DNA from: Gammaproteobacteria bacterium
GTDB taxonomy: Bacteria; Pseudomonadota; Gammaproteobacteria; Steroidobacterales; Steroidobacteraceae
Length of the DNA: 9,179 nucleotides
Reading direction: 5' to 3'
Assembly (NCBI GenBank): GCA_028293775.1
Contig: JAQGOD010000135.1
Location: 1-9,179, forward strand
The notes below the pieces were generated by a model that was given only the letters and a program-made list of their open reading frames with translations, was not told where the DNA came from and did no database searches. Within the stretch, counting starts at the first letter, position 1. Every line of letters starts with the position of its first letter. Shown in pieces: positions 1 through 5,784 of this stretch. The position numbers were made by a program, and so were the translations under genes.

Positions 1-1093
1 CGATGGTCCACTGCAATGGCTGGTTGGCGGTTACTACAGCAGCTTTGGCGCAACCTCGCACGTCTACTCTTTCTATCCCACCACTGCCGACGGCTTCAAT
101 GCGGATTTTGGCACCAACAACCTGGCCGACAACCACCGCAAGGTTGATATCGATCAATACGCATTGTTCGGCAACGTGTCCTACCTGTTGCCGGGCAACT
201 TTAAAGTGGGTGTCGGCGCGCGCTACTACCAGTACCACAGCAATTCGGTCACGAGCGTCAGCGGAGTTTCCGCGAACGGCACCAGCAACCCGTTGTTCGG
301 CCTTGCGCAGAACTCCGGCGTAACTCCGAAGGTGGACCTCACCTACATCCCAGATGACAACACAACCATCTACGCGACCGTATCCAAGGGCTTCCGTCCG
401 GGCGGTCCCAACTCGCCGATTCCGGTTCCCCCGTGCACGTCGGCAGCCCCGACGCAGTTCGGTCCGGACAGCGTGTGGAGCTATGAGCTCGGGGAGAAAC
501 TCCGTTTCCTCAATTCGCGGGTCTCGATCAATGGAGACATCTATTACGAAGACTGGACAAACGTGCAACAGCAAGTTGCCCCTCCCTGCGGCTTCAAATT
601 CACAGCCAACGCGGGCAAAGCCACGGTATACGGCGCCGAGCTTGAAGTGGCCGTGGTGCTCACGCCCGGCCTCATCTTTGCGCAGAACATGGGCTACACG
701 AATGCCAAGAACTCGACCACTCTGCCGGCGGCCAACATAGTGGCGGGACAGCGCCTCTTGGATGTCCCGCAAGTGACCGCGAACACGAGTCTCAGCTATA
801 AACGCCCGCTGGATGAGCGCATGAATCTGGTGGCGCGTGTCACCAACAGCTACGTAGATTCCATCCAGGACATTACCTTCGCTCGCAATTCGCTGCCGCC
901 ATACGATCTGGTGGGTTTGCGGCTCGGTGTCGAGACTAATCGGTGGTCAGCATTTCTGTTCGCGGACAATGTCACGAACAAGCAGGCCTTGTTGAGCGAC
1001 ACCGGCGCCCTGTCGGCGAATATCCCGATTCTGAACCGGATCGCAACCAACCAGCCCCGCACGATTGGAGCGGATCTGTCGTTCAAATTCTGA
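1..1093 (+). CDS. TonB-dependent outer-membrane receptor, C-terminal part of the beta-barrel (5' end missing)
   Basis: The reading frame is open from the left edge (first whole codon at base 2) to the TGA at 1091-1093, giving about 363 residues; plug domain and signal peptide lie outside the window. Seen: alternating aromatic/polar barrel strands, the segment YATVSKGFRPGG (codons from about 368), which recurs in barrels of this family, then YELGEKLRF, the strand SINGDIYYEDW, YGAELEV, a late FADNVTNKQALLS strand, and a last strand ending in Phe (ADLSFKF), the usual outer-membrane assembly signal. Family knowledge: such receptors use TonB/ExbBD energy to import siderophores, cobalamin, glycans or other scarce solutes. 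The ligand cannot be read from the barrel. The MFS gene starts 20 bp downstream on the same strand, suggesting an operon in which the receptor crosses the outer membrane and the MFS protein the inner one. Family assignment is firm; substrate is unknown. Confidence 0.93.
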   Translation, partial: DGPLQWLVGGYYSSFGATSHVYSFYPTTADGFNADFGTNNLADNHRKVDIDQYALFGNVSYLLPGNFKVGVGARYYQYHSNSVTSVSGVSANGTSNPLFGLAQNSGVTPKVDLTYIPDDNTTIYATVSKGFRPGGPNSPIPVPPCTSAAPTQFGPDSVWSYELGEKLRFLNSRVSINGDIYYEDWTNVQQQVAPPCGFKFTANAGKATVYGAELEVAVVLTPGLIFAQNMGYTNAKNSTTLPAANIVAGQRLLDVPQVTANTSLSYKRPLDERMNLVARVTNSYVDSIQDITFARNSLPPYDLVGLRLGVETNRWSAFLFADNVTNKQALLSDTGALSANIPILNRIATNQPRTIGADLSFKF

Positions 1094-1096
1094 TTC

Positions 1097-1103
1097 GGAA
1101 GGG
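1097..1103 (+). promoter_or_regulatory. Ribosome binding site supporting the MFS start at 1114
   Basis: GGAAGGG lies 10 bases before the ATG at 1114, just after the receptor's stop codon. The frame is open further upstream to 943, but that extension overlaps the receptor gene and encodes no transporter-like sequence, so this site favours 1114 as the true start. Confidence 0.55.
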
Positions 1104-1113
1104 CGTCTTGGGT

Positions 1114-2439
1114 ATGCGGACATTCTCGCCGGACGACGATGCTTCGGGCTATCCGAGACGCTCCTATGCCTGGTGCGTCGTGGCTATCCTCATCGCAACG
1201 GCCATCGTGTCGTATACGGATCGGCAAGTATTGAGTCTACTTGTCGATCCGGTGCGTCGCGATCTCGGTATCAGCGATACACAGATTAGCTTGCTGCTGG
1301 GGACGGCATTCGCAGTGATTTACGGAATCGCCGGAATCCCGTTCGGGATGCTGGCCGACCGGACCTCGCGGCGTAACCTGATTTTCTTCGGTGTGGTGGT
1401 CTGGAGCCTTGGCACCGTGGCCTGCGGGTACGCGCAGAACTTTGAGCAATTGTTCGCGGCCCGGATCGTCGTCGGGCTTGGAGAGTCCGTACTGTCGCCG
1501 GCGGCGATTTCGCTGATCAGCGACTATTTCCCCCCGTCGCGCCGAGGCATGGCGGTTGGTTGCTTTCTGAGCGGAATCGCCATCGGCATCGGCGCGTCAA
1601 TTCTGATCGGGGGCGGCGTACTTCATCTCGTCGAAGCCGGGGCAATGGTTGGCACGCCGTTGGCGAGCGTGGCGCCCTGGCGCTTGGTGCTGTTGTTGAT
1701 CGGTGTACCGGGGCTCGCATGGTCGTTGATGATCCTGTTGATCCGCGAGCCGAAGCGCCGATTCGCGGAAGCGCGCACGACGCCCGATGCGGCTGTTCGC
1801 ACGCGGCGGGCGACGCTGTATGTGGTCGCGCCGATCTATCTCGTGGTAGCGATGGCATCGCTTGTCGACAATGCCGTCGGTGCTTGGGCGCCGACTTTGC
1901 TGATACGCAGCTTCGGCCGTGATCCGGCGCAGGTCGGAGTGCAGCTCGGTCTGTTGCTCACCATCGCGTTTGGCGGCGGCGTGCTGCTCGGCGGGTGGCT
2001 CTCGGATCTGGTTGGCGGCCACGGTCACTGGTTGCGCAAGCTCGGGGTGTGCCTGGTCTCGAGTGTCTTGATTCTGCCGGTATCCCTAGGCTTAGACTCA
2101 TCGCAGCTCGCCGTCGTGATGGCCGCTGTACCGCTGTACTTTGCCTTGTCTGGAGTCGTCACGGCCTGTGGCTTCTCTTCGATTCTGGATGCGATACCGA
2201 ATATGCACCGCGGCTTTGCGATGGCAGTCAGCTTCTTTTTAAACGTGGCTGTCGGTGCCGGTCTCGGTCCGACGTCGGTGGCCCTCGCAAGCACGCATAT
2301 TTTCGGGTCAGCGGCAGGTTTGGGGCCGGCGATCGCTTTCATCGCAGCGGCCGGGTACCTGCTGGCGGCTGCTGCGCTCGTCCTGGCGCTCACGGTGTCC
2401 AACTTCGCGCAGCGGCCGCATCGTAGATTCGCGCAATAA
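1114..2439 (+). CDS. MFS transporter, spinster-like subfamily
   Basis: A 441-residue inner-membrane protein, normal length for a 12-helix MFS carrier. I chose the ATG at 1114 because it puts a short cytoplasmic tail before helix 1 (about residues 19-34) and has a GGAAGGG site upstream. Seen: SYTDRQVLSLLVDPVRRDLG just after helix 1, a stretch typical of spinster-like carriers; the MFS motif A as GMLADRTSRRN (residues 78-88) between helices 2 and 3; and RIVVGLGES (117-125) in helix 4 followed by the FPPSRRG loop. A basic central loop near REPKRRF separates the halves, and the C-terminal half contains GGWLSDLVGG, a degenerate repeat of motif A. Family knowledge: these are proton-coupled carriers of varied organic solutes and lipids. 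It follows the receptor gene by 20 bp, so joint expression and a shared substrate are likely but inferred. Import versus export cannot be decided. Confidence 0.92.
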   Translation: MRTFSPDDDASGYPRRSYAWCVVAILIATAIVSYTDRQVLSLLVDPVRRDLGISDTQISLLLGTAFAVIYGIAGIPFGMLADRTSRRNLIFFGVVVWSLGTVACGYAQNFEQLFAARIVVGLGESVLSPAAISLISDYFPPSRRGMAVGCFLSGIAIGIGASILIGGGVLHLVEAGAMVGTPLASVAPWRLVLLLIGVPGLAWSLMILLIREPKRRFAEARTTPDAAVRTRRATLYVVAPIYLVVAMASLVDNAVGAWAPTLLIRSFGRDPAQVGVQLGLLLTIAFGGGVLLGGWLSDLVGGHGHWLRKLGVCLVSSVLILPVSLGLDSSQLAVVMAAVPLYFALSGVVTACGFSSILDAIPNMHRGFAMAVSFFLNVAVGAGLGPTSVALASTHIFGSAAGLGPAIAFIAAAGYLLAAAALVLALTVSNFAQRPHRRFAQ

Positions 2440-2786
2440 GCTGCGTACGCGACAGCAGCGTTCGGGCCGTTACACGGGTAGTTAGCAGGTATCGCGTTGG
2501 TAGGGCGGAGGCGGTGGCTCCTCCGAGCCGTCCGGGGTGGGGGACGGATACCAATTCCGCTGGAGAAGGTCTCGTGCCAGTCTTAAGAGTCCGATAAAGA
2601 ATAGAATAATAAACCCCAGACCCATCACAATTTCGAATGACGTCCACATGAAATTCTACTTGCCTATGAGTGTCGCGCCGAACTTGAACCTCCAAGAAGT
2701 ATTGGAAGCTTGCATTGCTCCACGATGTCCGTTTCCATTACTGTTGAAATAAATGTTCGAGTAAGCGGAAATCACGTCACAACTTC
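2440..2786. other. Gap between the two MFS genes; AT-richer right half
   Basis: This stretch of about 350 bp has no plus-strand gene I can support. The left part (to about 2540) is GC-rich and contains an imperfect hairpin at 2513-2532 (GGCTC/GAGCC core) with no following T-run, so I do not call it a terminator. The right part (about 2590-2765) is clearly richer in A and T than the flanking genes and is the natural place for the promoter of the phosphonate operon. I could not pick a convincing -35/-10 pair. The minus strand carries the small membrane protein listed separately at 2482-2649. Confidence 0.6.
2482..2649 (-). CDS. Possible small single-pass membrane protein, 55 residues, proline-rich tail
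   Basis: I do not recognise this protein. On the minus strand an ATG at 2649-2647 opens 55 codons to a TAA at 2484-2482; an in-frame TAG three codons upstream makes this the first available start. Residues about 5-23 form one hydrophobic helix (EIVMGLGFIILFFIGLL), followed by a basic amphipathic stretch (RLARDLLQR), then an acidic/proline-rich tail with DGSEEPPPPPY and a C-terminal Cys. That order, helix, positive charges, disordered tail, is what a real small inner-membrane protein with a cytoplasmic C terminus looks like. By hand count G+C at codon positions 1, 2 and 3 is about 56, 47 and 62 percent, the order expected of a gene in a GC-rich genome, although the first half has many A/T-ending codons. 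There is only a weak Shine-Dalgarno (AGGCAAG). Chance remains a real alternative. Confidence 0.42.
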   Translation of the reverse strand: MWTSFEIVMGLGFIILFFIGLLRLARDLLQRNWYPSPTPDGSEEPPPPPYQRDTC

Positions 2787-2808
2787 GTGCGGCAAAATCA
2801 CGTGACAA
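2769..2808 (+). repeat. 14-base near-identical direct repeat around the operon start; possible operator
   Basis: AAATCACGTCACAA (2769-2782) and AAATCACGTGACAA (2795-2808) differ at one base and start 26 bp apart. The second copy contains the perfect 8-base palindrome TCACGTGA (2798-2805). The pair straddles the GTG start at 2787, where a bound protein could block transcription or translation. No regulator gene is visible in the window, and a function as operator is inference; the second copy also encodes the first residues of the transporter. Confidence 0.3.
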
Positions 2809-4103
2809 GACAAAAACTGCTGCGTTTTCGCCAAGCGAGCGTCATCGCGCTGCTATTTGGTGGCTATGCGTCGTTGTACTTCTGCCGCGCCGACCTGTCC
2901 GTATCGACGCCACTGCTGATTGGCGATCTGGCAGAGCGCGGCATCAGCCACGCCGATGCAATCGTGCACATAGGTCAGATCTCCTCCTTGGGCGTGTTGG
3001 CCTATGCGCTCGGCAAATTGTTCTTGGGCGGCCTCGGCGATGTGTGGGGCGGTCGGACCAGTTTCCTCATCGGGCTGGCGGGTGCGTCCGCGTTCACTCT
3101 GCTGTTCACAGCGGGCGGCACAGTGCCGATGTTCATGCTGGCGTGGATTGGCAACCGGCTAACGCAGTCCATTGCCTGGGCGGGCCTCATTAAAGTGTCG
3201 TCAAAATGGTTCGACTACACCTCGTACGGTACCATCATCGGAGTGCTCAGCATCAGTTATCTGGTCGGCGATGCGGCAGCCCGTCAGTCGATGGGCGTGC
3301 TGATCGAACACGGCTTCAGCTGGCGCATTCTTTTTTATTTCGCTGCCGGTGTCGCGGGTGCGATGTTGATTGTTAGCGGACTATTCCTGCGCGAATCGCG
3401 TGTCGAAGCGAAATTCGCCGAAGCTAAACCGAATCCGCTGAATCTCTACGGGGACCGCGAGAGCCGCCCCAGTATGCGCAATCTATTGCTGCCGCTGCTT
3501 CGCAGCCGTGCATTTCTACTGGTTTGCTTTCTGTCATTGGGATGTACCATTATTCGTGAAACCTTCAACATCTGGACACCGGTGTATTTGCGTGACTACC
3601 TGGGCTATAGCGTGAGCGATTCGGCTCGCATGAGTTCAATTTTTCCGGGTGTGGGCGCGGTGTCGGTCGTCGCATCGGGCTGGCTGAGCGATCGGATCGG
3701 AGTGAACGGCCGCTCGCTGTTGCTCTTTCTAGGGCTGGGGGCCACCGCCGCGGCTTTGTTGCTTTTGATGTCGATGCACTCCAGTGCGACCGGTACTTGG
3801 ATGCCTCTGGTCGCAATCGGCATCATCGCGTTCTGTCTGCTTGGTCCCTATTCGTATCTCGGCGGCGCGTTTGCGCTCGACTTCGGCGGTAAGCAAGCAT
3901 CGGCGGCTTCTTCGGGCATCATAGATGGAATCGGCTATCTCGGTGCTGTGGCTGCCGGTGACAGCGTTGCAAGACTATCGGTAGCGTTCGGCTGGCGAGG
4001 CGTGTTCGTGACCCTTGCAGCGGTAAGCGCGGTGGCGGCCGCGGGTGCGGGCCATTTGTACTACCTCAGTGCACGCGCGTCGCGCGTCGGGCATCTCCCA
4101 TGA
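2787..4103 (+). CDS. MFS transporter of the organophosphate:phosphate antiporter (GlpT/UhpC) type, probable phosphonate carrier
   Basis: A 438-residue, 12-helix inner-membrane protein. The start is a GTG at 2787; another GTG at 2802 is possible, neither has a good Shine-Dalgarno, and a stop lies upstream in frame at 2745-2747. Signs of the OPA family, compared from memory with E. coli GlpT: YFCRADLS in helix 1 places Arg34 at GlpT Arg45; YALGKLFLGGLGD places Lys77 at GlpT Lys80; IIRETFNIWTPVYL in helix 7 places Arg257 at GlpT Arg269; and LLGPYSYLGGAFALDFGGKQ with GIIDGIGYLG matches the helix 10-11 region. In GlpT the two arginines bind the phosphate group. Family knowledge: members exchange phosphorylated solutes for phosphate. 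The stop overlaps the dioxygenase start (ATGA, 4100-4103), so translation is coupled to a phosphonate-cleaving pathway. I infer import of a phosphonate, possibly against phosphate. A UhpC-like sensor role is less likely because no kinase is adjacent. Confidence 0.87.
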   Translation: MRQNHVTRQKLLRFRQASVIALLFGGYASLYFCRADLSVSTPLLIGDLAERGISHADAIVHIGQISSLGVLAYALGKLFLGGLGDVWGGRTSFLIGLAGASAFTLLFTAGGTVPMFMLAWIGNRLTQSIAWAGLIKVSSKWFDYTSYGTIIGVLSISYLVGDAAARQSMGVLIEHGFSWRILFYFAAGVAGAMLIVSGLFLRESRVEAKFAEAKPNPLNLYGDRESRPSMRNLLLPLLRSRAFLLVCFLSLGCTIIRETFNIWTPVYLRDYLGYSVSDSARMSSIFPGVGAVSVVASGWLSDRIGVNGRSLLLFLGLGATAAALLLLMSMHSSATGTWMPLVAIGIIAFCLLGPYSYLGGAFALDFGGKQASAASSGIIDGIGYLGAVAAGDSVARLSVAFGWRGVFVTLAAVSAVAAAGAGHLYYLSARASRVGHLP

Positions 4104-5242
4104 AGACTCAAGTCATCCTCCAGAGCGTCTGGGCCAATTCCGACTCGCTGACACTGCGTTGGGCGGATGGGCGGACTAGTCAGTTCGCCAGCATCTGGCT
4201 ACGCGACAATCATCCCGAACAGCGCGACGCTCATAGCGGCCAACGTTTGATCGATGTCGCGGATCTGCCCGCCGCCCCCAAAATTAGTTCCGCCTCGCTG
4301 CATGATGGGGTGGTGCAAATACAATGGGAGGATGAACCGCGCAGCGCTGCCTTCGACGCGGCTTGGTTGGCCTTGCAGCTGAAGGACTCGCTGAATAAGC
4401 ACTTTCCGATGAGAGTCTGGGCCCGGGGCTCCTTAGATGCACTAAGCGATTTGGCTTGGTTGCCTCTTGCGCGCGCAAAGGACCACGCCGCGGACCGCTT
4501 GCCCTGGCTCACACGGCTTTTGACCGATGGCATTGCTTTCTTGAGCGATGTGCCTGCCACCGAAGATGCAATTCTCGAGGCGATGTCGTTCGTGGGCCGT
4601 GTCGCAGAGACCAACTATGGGCTGGTGTTCGACGTGCGCTCGGTGGCCCAACCGGAAAACCTGGCGTACTCCGATTTGGGCCTGGGCTTGCACACCGATA
4701 ACCCGTATCGAGAACCCGTGCCGGGCTTTCAGGCGCTGCACGTGTTGATCGCGGCGCCGGACGGCGGCGAGAGTATATTCGCCGATGGGTTGGCGCTGGC
4801 CGGCCATGTGCGCCAAAGCGATTCCGAGTCATTTGCACAGTTGACGAAGATACCGGTACCTTTCCAGTATCGATCCAAAGATGCTGACCTGTATGCCGAA
4901 CGTCCTCTGATCCAGTTATCGTGTGAAGGTGCGGTGACCGGCGTGCATTACAACAATCGATCCATTGCGCCGTTGCGGCTCTCAGTCGAGGACGCACAAG
5001 TTTATTATGCGGCCTACCGGAAATTCGCGCTGTTGCTCCGTGATCCGCGGTTCCAATTGAAGTTTCGAATGCGCGCCGGTGATCTGGCTGTTTTCGACAA
5101 CCAGCGCATCCTGCATGGCCGCACGCCTTTCTCCTCATCGAACCATCCGCGTCATCTGCGCGGCTGCTATTTGACCCGCGATAGTGTTTACAGCGGGGCG
5201 GCGCTGCTGCGCCGCCAACTCGCCGAGGAGAATTTCGCATGA
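4100..5242 (+). CDS. Fe(II)/2-oxoglutarate dioxygenase, gamma-butyrobetaine-hydroxylase type (TmpA-like), phosphonate C1-hydroxylase
   Basis: 380 residues, with an N-terminal GBBH-like (DUF971) domain (about 1-95) and a C-terminal TauD-type double-stranded beta-helix. Seen: the iron triad as HTD (His198, Asp200) and distal His339 in FDNQRILHGR; the 2-oxoglutarate Arg351 in RHLRGCY. Aligned from memory with human BBOX1, its aromatic cage Tyr177, Trp181, Tyr194, Tyr366 corresponds to Tyr173, Phe177, Tyr190, Tyr357, and Asn191 to Asn187. The BBOX zinc ligands (three Cys and one His) are replaced by His38, Glu40, Asp43 and about Pro80. Family knowledge: TmpA hydroxylates carbon 1 of 2-(trimethylammonio)ethylphosphonate; a PhnZ/TmpB-type HD oxygenase then cleaves the product. 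The HD gene follows with a 4-bp overlap, which separates this enzyme from carnitine-synthesis hydroxylases. Upstream it overlaps the transporter by 4 bp and lacks a clear Shine-Dalgarno, so it probably relies on translational coupling. The exact substrate, quaternary amine or primary amine such as 2-aminoethylphosphonate, is not proven. Confidence 0.88.
   Translation: MKTQVILQSVWANSDSLTLRWADGRTSQFASIWLRDNHPEQRDAHSGQRLIDVADLPAAPKISSASLHDGVVQIQWEDEPRSAAFDAAWLALQLKDSLNKHFPMRVWARGSLDALSDLAWLPLARAKDHAADRLPWLTRLLTDGIAFLSDVPATEDAILEAMSFVGRVAETNYGLVFDVRSVAQPENLAYSDLGLGLHTDNPYREPVPGFQALHVLIAAPDGGESIFADGLALAGHVRQSDSESFAQLTKIPVPFQYRSKDADLYAERPLIQLSCEGAVTGVHYNNRSIAPLRLSVEDAQVYYAAYRKFALLLRDPRFQLKFRMRAGDLAVFDNQRILHGRTPFSSSNHPRHLRGCYLTRDSVYSGAALLRRQLAEENFA
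5225..5230 (+). promoter_or_regulatory. Strong ribosome binding site of the HD oxygenase gene
   Basis: GAGGAG lies 8 bases before the ATG at 5239, inside the last codons of the dioxygenase gene. It fixes the HD gene's start and gives it initiation of its own in addition to coupling through the ATGA overlap. Confidence 0.7.
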
Positions 5243-5784
5243 CCTTGGTCGACGAGATAATCGCGCTATTCCAAAAACGCGGAGCCGGAGCGTACTTCGG
5301 CGAGTCGGTGTCGATGACTGAACATGCGCTGCAAGCGGCTTACTTTGCGCAAGCGGAGGCGGCACCTCCGGCGCTCATTGTCGCAGCATTGCTGCACGAC
5401 GTGGGGCACCTCGTCGAGGATGTTCCCGACGACCTTAATGACTGGAAGCTGGATGCTCGGCATGAGGAAGTGGGAGCGCACTGGCTGGCGCGACGCTTTC
5501 CGGGGTCCGTATGGGAGCCCGTGCGTCTGCACGTTCCCGCCAAGCGTTACCTCTGCGCCACCGACGATGCCTATTTCGCAAAATTGAGCGCGGCGTCGGT
5601 CGTCACCCTCAAGCTACAGGGCGGTCCCATGACGCCCGCCGAGACGGCACGCTTTGAACTCGAGCCGTTCTACCGTGATGCCGTACGCGTACGACGTTGG
5701 GACGATGCGGGCAAAGTGGCGGGTTTGGCGACCCCCGGGCTCGGCGACTATCGTGCGCTCATCGACGTTCTGCGCGAGTTCTAA
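5239..5784 (+). CDS. HD-domain mixed-valent diiron oxygenase, PhnZ/TmpB family (C-P bond cleavage)
   Basis: A 181-residue cytoplasmic protein, close to the roughly 190 residues of PhnZ. Seen: YFGESVSMTEHALQAA (Tyr19, Glu22, His29), the HD motif HDVGH (His53, Asp54), His75 in ARHEEVGAHW, His98 and Lys102 in LHVPAKRYL, and Asp155/156 in RRWDD. Spacing matches PhnZ as I recall it (Tyr24, Glu27, His34, His58, Asp59, His80, His104, Lys108, Asp161): Tyr19 to His75 fall at a constant shift of five, and the later residues follow a one-residue deletion. All six iron ligands, the Tyr/Glu gate and the phosphonate-binding Lys therefore seem intact. Family knowledge: these enzymes use O2 to split a 1-hydroxyphosphonate into a carboxylate and phosphate. 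Glycine is formed from the 2-aminoethylphosphonate series (PhnZ) and glycine betaine from the trimethyl series (TmpB). The gene overlaps the dioxygenase by 4 bp and overlaps the convergent efflux gene by 4 bp at its end. Family assignment is firm; substrate depends on its partner. Confidence 0.93.
   Translation: MTLVDEIIALFQKRGAGAYFGESVSMTEHALQAAYFAQAEAAPPALIVAALLHDVGHLVEDVPDDLNDWKLDARHEEVGAHWLARRFPGSVWEPVRLHVPAKRYLCATDDAYFAKLSAASVVTLKLQGGPMTPAETARFELEPFYRDAVRVRRWDDAGKVAGLATPGLGDYRALIDVLREF

Noticed and set aside
943..1113. Longer N terminus for the first MFS protein (57 extra residues)
   Set aside because: The extension lies mostly inside the receptor gene in another frame, shows no membrane or signal character, and a ribosome binding site precedes the ATG at 1114.
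2513..2532. Hairpin (GGCTC/GAGCC core) after the first MFS gene as a terminator
   Set aside because: The stem needs two wobble pairs to extend beyond five base pairs, and it is followed by G-rich sequence instead of a T-run.
2537..2752. A 71-residue plus-strand open frame in the gap between the MFS genes
   Set aside because: No hydrophobic or domain pattern, no ribosome binding site, and it overlaps the more protein-like minus-strand frame and the probable promoter region.
2700..2786. A specific sigma-70 promoter for the phosphonate operon
   Set aside because: TTGCAT at 2710-2715 and TTGAAA at 2744-2749 resemble -35 boxes, but neither has a credible -10 box at proper spacing.
4509..5240. 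A 243-residue minus-strand open frame opposite the dioxygenase gene
   Set aside because: Low-complexity Arg/Ala/Pro composition typical of antisense frames in GC-rich genes; the plus strand encodes a complete enzyme with all catalytic residues.
4100..5242. Assignment of the dioxygenase to carnitine biosynthesis (true gamma-butyrobetaine hydroxylase)
   Set aside because: The fold and cage agree, but the coupled HD oxygenase and OPA carrier point to phosphonates, and no carnitine-related gene is present.
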